From Podaxis mareebaensis (Eukaryota > Basidiomycota > Agaricomycetes > Agaricales > Agaricaceae): a DNA stretch of 64,000 bases. Positions within the stretch are counted from its first letter, which is position 1; each line of letters begins with the position of its first letter. The stretch is taken from positions 186,001 to 250,000 of the forward strand of contig JAEUWP010000180.1 of assembly GCA_018524725.1 (NCBI GenBank), in the 5' to 3' direction. Under the pieces are notes generated by a model, which was not told where the DNA came from, searched no databases, and worked only from the letters and a program-made list of their open reading frames with translations. The position numbers and the translations under genes were made by a program. Positions 1 through 13,763 of this stretch are shown one piece after another.

Positions 1-300
1 GGAAACCATCATTGAATTTCTGGGCATGCATATATATGAATGATGAACAAAACGAGCGCAAGGGGGGAGATTTGTTCTAGTCCTGAAGCGACAAGCCGAG
101 ACCGAAATGGATCAATTAACGGGAAGTATGGTCGTCACGTGGAATCTATTTCTGTCCTGCATCTTTAGCCGCTCCGTCTGGGTCTAGCGACGACGTGGAG
201 GTTCGATAAACCGACTTAAAGTCCCTGGACCACATTTCTCCGCCCAAGCTCACGGACTGCCCCGCAGACCCCACATCTTGTCCTTTGGCTCCCTCCGCCC
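1..300 (+). promoter_or_regulatory. Upstream region of ERO1 with two ACGTGG sites
   Basis: Non-coding stretch before the ERO1 start codon. It holds TCACGTGG at 135-142 and ACGACGTGG at 190-198. Both share the ACGTGG core recognised by bZIP or bHLH factors in eukaryotes, and ERO1 is a classic unfolded-protein-response target in other fungi. Factor identity is inference; the motifs are read directly. I see no other gene here. Confidence 0.4.
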
Positions 301-2479
301 ATGAAACTCATACCACGCATCGCACGTTTCGTCCTGACACTCGACGTCATACTCGCTGGAAAGGCATTCGCCCAAAAATCATTTCTGTCGGACACCCTTG
401 TTAGGAAAGACCAGGTTCAACATGTACTCGAGCACCAGCCAGTCAAAGTCCCCTCTTGTAAAAACGCAGTCGTAAGTACTCTGTTCTTCCCTTATGCGTC
501 GCAGTGGTTTCACTGTTTCGCTTAGTTGACCGGCCCAATAGAAACTACGCTCTGCGATTATGAGACAATAGAAAGTGTGAACGACGACTTGTTTAACAAT
601 CTTTCGGACCTCGTTCGCATGCCGTTCTTTCGTTACTTCCAAGTGAGTTCAGACCTCCTCTATTTCAGGTGCCTACCCTGACCCAAATTGCAGGTTGACC
701 TGTACCGGGAGTGCCCATTTTGGCCGGACAATGGTTCTTGTAATGACCCAGGCTGTGCTATAACCACGGTCGATGAGGTCAGCCAGATCCAATATCTTCC
801 AGAATACATCGCTGAAACACGCGAAACCATAGAGCGACATTCCCGAAAAGTGGAGAGCAGCAGCCCTAAGCAAGGTGGACCCTGAATCAATCGACAAGGT
901 ACTATTCTTAACCTCTTTCCTCCGTCTTGGTGGCTCATTCGCTCTATTCTTGCAGCGACACGAACTGCCTGGCTGTTACTATCGTGATTCGGACTACTGC
1001 TTCTTGGATGACAATACTGGTGCGTCATTCAGGAGGCAATTGTCAACCCATTCCTGACCAAAGCAAGCAGAAGGAGATTACTTTGATCTTCAACTGGTAC
1101 CAGAAAGATATACAGGCTATTCTGGCCACGATGCGCATCGCGTGTGGAGGTCTATCTACGAAGAGAACTGTTTCGGCCTGTCAGAACTGAGTCTTATGAA
1201 GGGAAAGTCCCCGGCCCCTGTGACATTACCAGATACGATGATCGAGGTCCTACACGAAGAGGGGAAGGATGCTCCTTCACAATGCCTTGAAAAACGGGTG
1301 TACTATAAAGTCATTTCAGGTATGCTCTTTTTCTGGCTAAATTTGGTCTCGGCCTAACGGATTGTGCTAACAGGTCTTCATGCCTCGATCTCAACACACA
1401 TTTGTCACGAATATCTAAATCAAACCACCGGCCAATGGGTGCGTTGTGTTTTTGTCTGGTCAATTTCCCTGTTATCTATATTTCTAATTCTATAATCCAA
1501 GGGACCCAACCTCAACTGCTTTATTTCCCGCGTCGCGTCTCATCCGGAACGTCTACAATATATTTATTTCGATACAATTCTTCTATTGCGAGCTGTCTCC
1601 CGTCTTGGACCGTACCTCTCTGCCTTCGACTATTGTTCTACAGGGAAGCACGAGGATGATGCAGAGACGTGGGATCGTTTAGCCAAGGTGTTGGGCATTG
1701 CAGAAGAAGTTGGCAGGTTTGACGAGACGGTTTTGTTTAGGGGTGAGAACGCGAATGCAAGTATATCCTCAGTTGTAATCAGAATCTGCGTCTAACATCA
1801 AGCGTCAGGTCCTCAAGGAGGAATTCAAGACTCACTTTAGGAACGTGACTCGCATCATGGACTGCGTCGGTTGCGATAAGTGCAGGCTCTGGGGCAAGAT
1901 TCAAACAACGGGCCTTGCCACCGCTCTGAAGATTCTCTTTGAGCTAGACGAGAAGGCATTGAAGTGAGCTTTCCCATCATTCCCGAGGATCTGGCGAATT
2001 CTAATGCGTTCTTAGCCCCAAGACGAATCCCAATCTCCTACACCGGTCCGAGGTGGTTGCCCTATTCAATACACTCTTCCGCTTTAGCGAGAGTCTCAAA
2101 GCCGTGGACGACTTCCGCCGTGAATGGCAAAAACTGGACATGGAGGAGTCTCAGAGAATCATCACCGAGACGGAAAAATCTACCAGTCCAAGAGTAGGTC
2201 GAATTCATGGTGAATTTTAGCGGCGTGACATTGGTCTAATATGGGCCACAGCCGAAACCTTCTGTGAGGGTGGACGGGAAACATCCCATGGATCCGATAC
2301 TCACGGCAAGGCTCTGGTTCTCCTCGTTGTTCAAAGTGTGTAAAGAAAGTACTATTGGGTGTATAGGGTACATATGGCAGGGGCTGCGGAGATGGCTTAG
2401 ACGTGTGACCACGTTCTTCAATCAGAGCTTCGATTTCAACAAAGAACGCGGACCTTCAGCTAATTTCGGCGACCTTTGA
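301..2479 (+). CDS. ERO1: ERO1-type endoplasmic reticulum thiol oxidase
   Basis: Oxidises protein disulfide isomerase in the ER lumen with FAD and oxygen, driving disulfide formation. The first ~24 residues form a signal peptide ([20 protein letters not shown] onward). The family block [18 protein letters not shown] is seen near 690-750, followed by the ERYTGYSG segment near 1100 and YEENCFG near 1160. The catalytic CxxCxxC active site CVGCDKC lies near 1861-1890. Several short introns split the gene, so the coordinates span exons and introns. The last intron starts at GTAGGT near 2193 and ends at CACAG near 2252. The final exon encodes a basic, aromatic C-terminal tail like that used for membrane association by yeast Ero1. 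Start chosen at the ATG opening the signal peptide. Family assignment is firm; some exon borders are not. Confidence 0.9.
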
Positions 2480-2873
2480 AGATGTATATTATTTTCTAAT
2501 ACCTGTATAGCTATCTAGTCAGAGGATTTTAGGCGGAGCTATGAACTCATGGTGGTCCAAGTTTAGCGGGAGAGTCATAGCGGCTCAGAATCGACGCAAG
2601 GCCCCGGAGCTATTCTAAACGAAGGTGGACATGTGCATTCCGAAAGGATATTGCTTCGAGTGAATCTGATGACTAACAGGTCTTGACGTGGGCACTGCAC
2701 GTCACAGATAATAGTAACTAGTAACGACTTGTTACGCAGGTCAGAGAGAAGCAGTGATTAACGGACTTGAATCGCCCCCTTTCTCAACCGCTCTCTTTAG
2801 CTCTCCTGCTCCCTGCGGGCCCGTTCCCCTACCGCCCTTCCGCTCACTCCCCTTGGCCAATGTATAAGGAGTC
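2480..2873 (+). promoter_or_regulatory. Intergenic promoter with inverted TGACGTG pair
   Basis: 394 nt without a gene between ERO1 and the next start codon. It contains TGACGTG at 2684-2690 and its exact reverse complement CACGTCA at 2698-2704, separated by 7 nt. The pair sits about 170 nt upstream of the downstream ATG. A pyrimidine-rich stretch around 2770-2860 is typical of fungal core promoters. Nothing else is recognised. Confidence 0.45.
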
Positions 2874-4647
2874 ATGATAGTCCTCAATGACAATGAGGAA
2901 CATCAGAAGCAAGATGTGTGCAAAGCTCCTACTATCCGCGCCCCAGAACGAGTCGCGCGGCGCAGGCGCTCGTGGTCTCCTCTCCCCGATTACGAGGCTT
3001 CCGAGGCCCAATATCGACAGAATCTTGCGCTAGAGCACAAAAAGGCATGGCACCAGACGAGAGTGTGGAGGGCGATTCTGTTTGTATTGTTGGCCTATGC
3101 ATTGTTGACGACAGTGGTCGGCGTGCCTATCATTGTTAAGGTGAGCGCCTTTCAAATCATCACCTAATTTGTCCCCCTGAGATAAAACTCAATGCTGATC
3201 TCTCGTTAGAAAATGAAGCAAGATTCATCTTGGGTTGACCTGAACACGGGAAAGCAATACTCGTCGTCTGGTGTGGTTACCTTGGGAAACGACATGGCTT
3301 GTAATTTCTGGAACGACACGGATTTCATTGACTCCTTTCTACCATACAAAGCGACGTAGGTACCCCGTTGTCATCAAGATCTATGCTCAACCTTCCTCTA
3401 GGCTTCAACTGCAACTACCTGCGATGGGAGATATATCCATCCTTTCTAATGCCACCCTTCAGTCCATGCAATCCAGCAAAGTCTTTGGGAACCTGACAGT
3501 GGATTACGATGCCGGACTGGAAAACAACAGCGTTCACATATCCGTGAGCATGCAGACATCGACCCGCGCTTTGCAGACATCAACTCTGGTCTGTTATACC
3601 GACATTGGACCAAATCGTGGATTGTCAATCTTTGTACGTCTCCGTGAGAATCCCATCTACCCTGCTGACTTTGTGCAGCTCCCCAATAACATGACACAGA
3701 TAGAGACAATATCTATGGATGTCCACGTCGTATTTCCCCCAGCGCTTTCCCCGTCCATCACTATCCCCAACTTCAACGTCTATCTCCCCCTTTTTACGCA
3801 AACCTTTCAGGACCTGAAAGCGGTTAATTTTGACTCTGTCAATATTGAAGGAAGCATCCGGCCAATAGATGTGATGGTATGCTTCGCCTCGGCTCGTACG
3901 CCTTCCATTGTACTTACCCCGGTACAGGGAATTCAAGCTCCTCGTATCTCGGTCAAGAATATGTTGGCGGATATTTCCGGGACCTTCAATGCTTCCGAAT
4001 CGCTCTGTATCGACACGATCAAAGGGTAAAGGACCCTTCACCATGCGGTAGCCTACACTCGCTCATTCTTTCCAGGGCTGTTAATACCTCAATTACGCTC
4101 GTGAAACCAACATCTCGTCCTGCTCCGACAACACTCACTATTGAGACCGGTGACCGGTACGCTTTACCATCCCTGGTTAAACCTGTCATCCTGACTTTCA
4201 TCTTTCAGCGAAGTCGATGCTCGAGTGTCGCTGGTTTCGCGCACTAAATCTTCATCATCCCCACACTTTGTCGGAAAGGTCACTACCTTCAATGCACCCG
4301 TCAACCTTAATGTCAGCCACGATCAGTCGACTCCTCCTCTTCCAATCCACTTTTCCGTTCAGAATAACTTGGCCAAGTCGAAAGTCGTCATGGACCAGAA
4401 ATTCCAGGGCAGCTTCCTCGCCCAGACAAAGCTAGCCCCAGCGACAGTTAAACAGGGCACCGAAAATCCGAAATATGATCCCACCGGCTCAAATAAGCCG
4501 CGAAATCTACTCACTGACGAAGGAACACCGACTTCAGTAAAAAGTGGATGGATTGGTTGGGGTAAGAAGCCACCAACTGGAGAACAGAGTCGTGTCGAAG
4601 TTACATCGTCCCTTAGTCCCGTGGAGCTTCGATTCGGACCAACATAG
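2874..4647 (+). CDS. Type II membrane glycoprotein of unknown function
   Basis: Not recognised as a named family. The first exon encodes a basic cytosolic N terminus (residues 1-64, with an RRRR cluster near 29-32) and one transmembrane helix at about residues 65-88 (AILFVLLAYALLTTVVGVPI). An intron follows directly at GTGAGC. The rest is predicted extracytoplasmic: many N-glycosylation sequons (for example NATL, NLTV, NNSV, NMTQ, NTSI), repeated short beta-strand-like segments, and a Lys/Pro-rich tail ending in LSPVELRFGPT. This layout suits an ER, Golgi or vacuolar luminal domain. At least four introns are implied by frame changes near 3139, 3357, 3880, 4028 and 4160. The adjacent ERO1 and the inverted TGACGTG sites upstream hint at secretory-pathway regulation, which is inference. 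Confidence 0.65.
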
Positions 4648-5089
4648 TTTGCACTACATACCCTGGAGATCCTTTTGTCCTTTTGGGTGTACACTGTATT
4701 TTTAAGGCTGTATCCTAATTTATTTATTTAATACTCTTCAAACGGGCCGGATTAGTCTGAGCTAGTGCCTTCTGTTCGCCGACTTATCTTTGACAGTATT
4801 AACGGGCTTTCCTTGTCAGAATATCGGCCTCGGGTTGGCCTTAGTAAGGTTTTGAAGATATGGGCGAAGCCGCAGGACCTGAAAGGTAACACAAGGACCA
4901 ATAGGGAGTCGAGAGGAACCGGCGAATGCGTGAGAGTTAATTGAAGATTTTACCTCATGGGGGCATACTCTAGGATTGCGTGATTGTGAACCATCCTTTT
5001 GCGAGCCACAACTGCCCTTATATTCTGTAACTGTGAATTCGAAATGAGTTCCTCAATTCGTCCTGCTTTCTTACTCCTCATTACACACA
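4648..5089. other. Intergenic region before MET3
   Basis: 442 nt without a gene. It should hold the 3' UTR of the membrane glycoprotein gene and the promoter of MET3. I looked for CACGTG sites, expected for Cbf1/Met4 control of sulfur genes in yeast, and found none. No other structure noticed. Confidence 0.5.
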
Positions 5090-7245
<2,156 letters not shown>

Positions 7246-7470
7246 GCACCTGGAAAACCTCATGGTTATTATGCCCACGTTACTAGCATATAGATTGTTG
7301 TTTTTATCGTCATTGTATCATAGTACCTCAATATTATTTACTTTTGACTCGGTTGTTTGACGAAGTATAGCCTAGGGAGTCCAGCAACTGCGATTGGATA
7401 TATATAAACAAGTGTCAACAACGCGTGTCGCGTCATTACTGTTCGTGGTAGCATAACTTGGTCAACAATC

Positions 7471-8823
7471 ATGCCGGCTAGGTTCTGCGTTCTGCCTACA
7501 GGTTGGTGCTCATATAGATTCCTGTTGAGTAGTGCAATAACATAAAGGCAGAAGCTATTCAGTCCCTTTCCACATGCAATGATCAACAGATTCCCTACGT
7601 GCGACTTCCACATCCAAGAACAGGTTACTTGCATCCAGTTGATGCCTATTAGTGACAATAACCAGGCGGATCACTTTCGCAGGAATCCCAGCTCTCTTTC
7701 TTCCTGTGGAGAGCAACGATGGTACTGGAGAAAACACGAACCAAGTACTCGAGGTACAGGCGGTGAACCCGGTGGACTCACGGTCGTGGTTTTTAGAGAA
7801 CGAAGTCGTTGCTGGTAAGCGTCCCCTGTACCCAGTGGGAAAACCGAGACGAATCTGTTGTAGATGGAAGACTATTGTTAATGACCCCCGTGGATCCTGT
7901 GTTTCTTCTTCTGCCCGTGTTACTATGTGTGCGACCAGTACGTATGCACGATACATCCGAGATATCACTCAACTCATTCCATAACAGACTGATGGCTCCG
8001 CTGGTCAATTCAAGCCGGCAGACGATCTGCTTGAAGAGGCGGCACTGGCACTCCAAGAACAATATCAGTCCCGAAAAGACGGACGGGTGTTCAGTCAGGA
8101 TGTTCTTCATTTTACGAGTCTTAGATGTGCGAGGAATGCTCTCAAATTCATATGCGACGTTAAAGGTCGATGAGCGCCGAGTGTTGATGCTCATTCAGGT
8201 TGCGAGAGCTGACTTCGATTGCCTTTCATGCAGAAATTACCGAGGAAATTACGGTATACCGATATTCCCAAGAGCGGACCTTGGAGTACCTACGCAAGAA
8301 GGTTGCTCGTCTGTCGGATCCTAAAACCCTTGAGATCTCGAGAACCATTGTTCGAGGTCTCGCCAAAGACGGCCTAATGGAGGACGGAAATGAAGAAATA
8401 TTGAAAAGTAGGTTATCTGCACTTGACGTGGATCTGATCTGATTTATGGATCCTCAGGTGGACAGCTACGAGCTGCCTGTGACCTTCTTGCCCAGTATTT
8501 GTCGCCAGAAGTGCGCGACTTGCTATATGCGTCATACGAGTGCGTTTATTTACGTTCCCCTCTTAAGTGATACTTGACGGTTTCGTGGCAGTTTTGCAAA
8601 GTTGGACACGTTCCTGAAGAATGCTACAGAGGAAGCAATAGCACTGACCGCTGTACCACAAGATGTTGGGAAAGTCAAAGTACTTGCAAAGACAGCGAGC
8701 GCAGAAAAGAAGAGAAAACCGGCAAAGGGCTCGCATGGGGTGGAAGCGTTGAAGAAAGTGAACGTGAGCGGAATGGCGAAGCTCTCGACTTTCTTCAAGA
8801 AGGCGGAAAAAGTGCCATCATAG
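7471..8823 (+). CDS. Ribonuclease H2 subunit B
   Basis: Non-catalytic subunit of the nuclear RNase H2 heterotrimer, which removes ribonucleotides and RNA:DNA hybrids. I place the start at MPARFCVLPT (7471). Splicing joins this to EAIQSLSTCNDQQIPYVRLP (from about 7551) and, after an intron at 7617-7672, to IPALFLPVES. The join recreates the family signature RLPHPRTGIPALFLP. Next come SRSWFLENEVV and, after another intron, the hallmark MTPVDPVFLLLP near 7880. The winged-helix part follows near 8200-8550. The C terminus ends with MAKLSTFFKK, close to the PIP box that tethers human RNASEH2B to PCNA. The first two exons are easy to miss because no long ORF covers them. Confidence 0.85.
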
Positions 8824-8967
8824 TTTGTCTGAGTTATTTTTGTACGCATACATCCTCCCTTGCCATATATCTGTCTGTGCGTCGGACCTTCTTTTCAGTC
8901 CCACTTTGTTCTTCTCTTACTACCTTCAAGCTTCACCCCCTCCGTACCCGCGTTTCTTCTGCACTCA

Positions 8968-11333
8968 ATGAACAGTCGCAAGATATACGTCCACAAAGGG
9001 ATTCAAACCGACTTGGTACATTACTCCCCTGGTCCCAACCTCGACAAAGACTTGTCCGTCTTCTCACCAAACGACGCCCTACACGATCATTCGCCTCCAG
9101 ACCTTTCTCAGTCATCAGGTCTCTCTTCGGTTCTGCATGTCTCAGACGACTTGGACGCATATACTTACTCTGAGGCCTCCCTTCTCGATGACTCTCGTTA
9201 TATTTCTGATCGCCCTGCAAACAATCCTCGGCGGGCGCAAAAATACGGACAACTAAGCTACAACAAACCCCCTCACATGGCGTCCGTTAACCACAGAATT
9301 TCCTCCCTCCCTGAAACCTCCCCGCCTTACAGGGTCGCCAAATTTCAAGAAAGCGTGGTGCGGCTTGTTTCGATGCCAGAGCCTTTGGAAGTATTGCGCC
9401 ACTCTATCGACCGCTCCAACCAATACCTGGACTGCTTGGGCAATTCCTACTCAAGGAGCTCCGATGCGGGCCACACTCTGTTCGACAGAGCACTCCGAAC
9501 TCCTTCGCCCCCTTCATCTCCAGAATCAATCATGATAATCGGGAATGAGACACGGGTACCCCGAACCTTCTTGCGGCCTAAGTCCAGCACCGATGACGAC
9601 GACCAAGGAGGTGTGTAGAGGGCTCATATCCTTAGAAATATGTGCTTATATGCGTATCGTCTAGGATGGATTACATGGAAGAGTTCGCCTCCAAGGCCTA
9701 TTCCCGCATTGCACGGCCCGCTCTCACTACCTTATGCGAGGTGTCCTTCGTAAGTGATTTCTTTTCCACTTCAGTTCTCGAGCTCATTTGTGTCAGTGGT
9801 GCAGAAGGCACCGTTATTGAAGGCGAGGACTTGACCCATATGATCTGGGGTTTGGATCCGAATGGCTCCCAGTCACTGCACGCGAAAAACCACGGGCACA
9901 AAGTTTCCCGTCATGCACCCTCTTCCCGACCACCAAATCCAGTGGCTGACCTCCCACACCAGAATCATATCGCTCGCAGTCTGCGTAGCCAAGATGTGAT
10001 TGACCTTTCCCGACCGGGATTACATGCGTCTTCCATCGGCGAATCGCAATTCTGCCGACCTTCGCGAACGTCTTCGAATTCTGTTGAGGGCCCGCCTTTC
10101 AGGAGGGATGTTCGTAGCGCGAATACAAATGCTTGTGAATTCCTTAGAGGGGATTCTCCAATACAGCTGTATCCCACTTCTTTTGGGCCGATACAACCTG
10201 AAGTGAAACCGTGGACTGCGGGGCTGGGAATAGACCTACTGCAAGGCGCTGGCGCACTCCTTCACTCTAATTCAGTTTTCCCTTTGGCGGGCAGCAGAGG
10301 ATCTCAATCTATTCTCAATCGTCTCGTGGAACCAATCAACACTTCCCAGAAATATCAAACGCAGCACGGCCTATCAATTTATGATACCAGAGCCTACAGC
10401 AACCACAGGCAGCGATCAGAAATTCCGACTCCTCCTGACACAGGCTCGCCTCAATGGTCTCCGCGCTTTCGCCAGCCTTACCTTGCCCTCATGTCGCCCG
10501 ACGCTCACTATGAACAAATTCAGGCCCCTCGCTCTGACCCGCCTCAACATCAGCCAACGGGTTTCGCACGAGGATCTTCAATTCTGTCACACAAAGCGCA
10601 GGAGCAAACACTCTTTTCGACAGTCTCTGACCACTGTCCGGCGGTTGAACTTAGTGCGGCAGGCGGAATCTACCGAATGCCGACTTCCTATCGGACACCC
10701 AACACCAAGATACCGATAGATTCTACTTCCGAGAACCATGGCATTCTCACTGAGTCATTGCCCGAGTCTGGTCACATTCGAGGACGACCCGACACGCTCC
10801 GCGGCCATGCTCCGCTATCGCCTATTTCACCTGACTTGAGACGGAACCTTTCTCAACAACAACCACGTTCCATTCCCCTTGCGCGTCTGATTCAGCGGAG
10901 ACTGTCATCGGTGGTTGAGGAGATTGAGACGGACGAAATCCCTACTGAGACCGCCGAGTCGGCAAAATCATTCCTCGTTAATCCAAGTCAAGGACTTGAA
11001 CAATCTACGAGCGACTTTGCGGAGAGCGAGAAAGGGAGAGGTCATTTTCAAAAGCAGAAGGTGGAAGTTGCGTTCAACACAGCAGAAGGATCATCGAGCG
11101 ACTTTACAAAACGGACATACAGACTACCTGGTCATCTCTGTCGAAGCGTTCCAGCAAACACACGAAACGTGGGACCAAAACCGATAGCGGCTGCAAAGCC
11201 AACAGTTCTATCAGCCAATGGATTGGGAGAGAACAAGGAAAACAATGCGACACCCCAGAGGGCGAATACAAAGCCGAAGAAGTCTTACAAAAAGGGGAAA
11301 TACACGAAGAAGCAAAATCCTCCAGTCGTATAG
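8968..11333 (+). CDS. Ser/Pro-rich protein of unknown function, about 771 aa
   Basis: No domain recognised. Start taken at the first in-frame ATG, 8968, 145 nt after the RNase H2B stop. One 50-nt intron (9615-9664, GTAGAG..CTAG) joins two long ORFs; the junction reads DQGGVMDYMEE. Exon 1 is rich in Ser, Pro and Asp. Just after the junction is a short more conserved-looking segment (MDYMEEFASKAYSRIARPAL). The remainder is low-complexity and probably disordered, with many SP/TP dipeptides. The tail is strongly basic (KKSYKKGKYTKKQNP), suggesting a nuclear or nucleic-acid-associated protein; that is inference. A GTAAGT at 9750 lies inside exon 2 and does not appear to be used. Confidence 0.6.
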
Positions 11334-11451
11334 ATATGTGACCATAACAATCCATAGGATTGTCAATCAAGGATGTATTTTAGAAGTTCGGAGGGAGCAA
11401 TAAATTGTACTTCGGGTATGGAGGTGGTATGGAATACAGGTTGAGCGTCTA

Positions 11452-13458
11452 TCAAGCCTTGACGAAGAGATCAGTGAACTTGTCAACGGGCATCTTAGCC
11501 AAACCCTCAGCATCAGAGATGGTGTCAAGGATCCTGCATTAACCGTCAGAAAATGAGGATAGCAAGGGAAAGGGCTTAACACACTTCTTTTGGTGGGCAC
11601 TATCGAAGTGATGGGAGATATGTCTGTGAAAGCAAATTACTTAATCTCATACTTCACGCACAGCAACGTTGGCAATTACCGCTTAAACTTGTTGATGAGG
11701 AGGGGAGTGCCTTCAGCACGACGCCTCTTGTGGCCAACGGGGTACTCAACCTCGACCTCGTCAAGGACGGTACCGTCGTTAAGCTCAACAAGGAGAGCGT
11801 TGCCAATAGAGCGCTTCTCGGGGTCATGGTAGTCAACGCTGAAGCGTTTGTCCTCAACACAGTAGATCTTGGCGCGGAGAGCATCAATACGAGGATCAGC
11901 TGCAGAGGCGTCGGTGCTGAAGTAGGAATTAGTAACATGTCGAGGCCAGGATCAATAGCTGAACTTACTAGCTCTCTGAGGTTAACTCGCCGAAAATGAG
12001 AGGATAGGCAACCATGTAGTTTATAGCGTGACTTCATGCACCCATCAGCACATGGCTATTGATGCTTTAGTAGTACTTACTCTCTGTCGGCAAAGTTGTC
12101 AAGAGGACCTTGCTTGTCAATGATGCGGATGGCAGCTTCCTGGGTGCGGATCCTGACGCTCTTAATGTCGTCGGAAGTCTTGCCGAGTTCCTTGAGCTTG
12201 TTGTGGACGATGTGAGCGGCTTCGACGGCAGTTTGGGCATGGAATTCTGCGGGGTAGGAGATCTTGAAGAGGACGTTCTCCATGATGTAGGAGCCGAAGG
12301 GCCTCTGGAACTCGAAGGGCTTGCCCTGAGAGATAGGTTATATTAAGTTGAGCAGATTTTACGGCAATTTGAAGAACCAACCTTGAAGAGGACGTCATAG
12401 AAGCCCCAGGTTTTAGCGGTCAAGACCGAAGGAAGACCTTTCTCACCCTTCTTGACTAGAAGAGCGAGGTTGACTGCACGAGAGCAGGCATCGCCAGCAG
12501 CCCAGGACTTGCGAGGGCCAGTATTAGGGGCGTGGCGGTAAGTCCTGAGGGATTGTCCATCAACCCACGCTTGAGAGATGGCGTCAATGGTTTGGTCGCG
12601 GTTGAGGCCGAGGAGCTTAGAGACGACAGCGGTGGAAGCAACCTTGACAAGAACGACGTGGTCGAGACCGACACGGTTGAAAGAGTTCAAGAGGGCAAGG
12701 CCGCCTTGAATTTCGTGAGCCTTGATCATGGCTTCGAGAATGTCGCGGACACTCAAAGGCTGGCCTTGGCGAGCAAGGTGGTCAGCGACGGCCAGGATGG
12801 CACCAAGGTTGTCGGATGGGTGACCCCCTGATCCGTGAGGAAGGTTAGCTCAGACTCGGCAAGTCAGGAAGGTTGGAAGACGAACATTCGGCAGCAAGGA
12901 AGCAGTCGTTGTAGTCGAGCCAACGAATTTGAGCACCGATGTTGAAGGCGCCTCGGATGGGATCAAGTTGGTAATTAGTTCCGGGGACGCGGGTGCCTAT
13001 GTGTTACAATCCGGATCAACACTAGTATGTAAGGCGCTGGAGAAGAACAGACCGTTAGGGACGACGGTTCCCTCGACAACAGGGCCCAGGATCCTCGCGC
13101 ACTCGGGGAAACGAAGAGCTTCAAGACCGCATCCAATAGTGTCGATCAGACAAAGCCTTGCAGTCTCGAAGGCAAGGTCGGAGTCGATCTTGTAGCTGTG
13201 GACATAGTCGGCGATGTCCTGGAGAACCTTGTCAGGCTCCGGACGCAAAGTTGATTCTCCTCCGTGGTGGGCAGACATGGAACGAGAGATAGATGTGGAA
13301 AAACCAGAAATGGGGGTAATCGATGGCCGGAAAGCCGGGACGGAAAGATTGGAAGGACGAGCCGATGGAACAGTCACAGAATGGAGCAACGACGAATTTG
13401 GCCTCAACAGTCGACGGGGACTCGAGGCAATAGTCGTACGCGTAGCAGCTGCCAACAT
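11452..13458 (-). CDS. PDH1: 2-methylcitrate dehydratase, mitochondrial (PrpD family)
   Basis: Dehydrates 2-methylcitrate to 2-methyl-cis-aconitate in the methylcitrate cycle, which clears propionyl-CoA in mitochondria. The protein begins [20 protein letters not shown], a typical Arg/Ser-rich presequence. The MmgE/PrpD fold follows: [40 protein letters not shown], then the conserved [20 protein letters not shown] and [17 protein letters not shown] block near 12480-12560. The C-terminal half has [17 protein letters not shown] near 12240 and the end [14 protein letters not shown] before a stop at 11452. Around seven introns. The start at 13458 is the first ATG; the frame is open a few codons further. 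It is head-to-head with a Zn2Cys6 regulator gene across about 300 nt. Confidence 0.93.
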
Positions 13459-13763
13459 TTCAAGCCGTTCCAACCAGTGTCGGCTTCGTCGAGGAGCACT
13501 CCTCCCGACTATATACGCTATTTGAAAACACGTGAGGATGCTCCGACCCAGTCATGTGCGGTGTCCAGTCCCACGGCCTTGGAAGCTATGGGAAACAACG
13601 GAACATGATCCTTCCACAGGCGATAACTTGACGCGTATGCCATGCCGTTTGTTTGGCAACTCCCCCGATGCCAAATACATTACAGCGCCCCTAATTATAT
13701 GACCTCACCGACTGCCTCGGAATCATCATTCTTCTTGCCAACTCTTTTCCTCTTCCACCCGAG
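13459..13763. promoter_or_regulatory. Shared promoter of PDH1 and the Zn2Cys6 factor
   Basis: 305 nt between two divergent start codons. It contains CACGTG at 13529-13534, followed by A, and a TATATA-like stretch near 13510. No coding signal of its own is convincing. Head-to-head placement of a metabolic gene and a regulator may be coincidental. Confidence 0.4.

Noticed and set aside
9750..9796. Strong GTAAGT donor with CAG acceptors inside the Ser/Pro-rich gene, suggesting an intron
   Set aside because: Splicing to the acceptors at about 9796 or 9804 shifts the frame into an early stop, and the nearest acceptor gives a 25-nt intron. The unspliced frame stays open for more than 500 codons.
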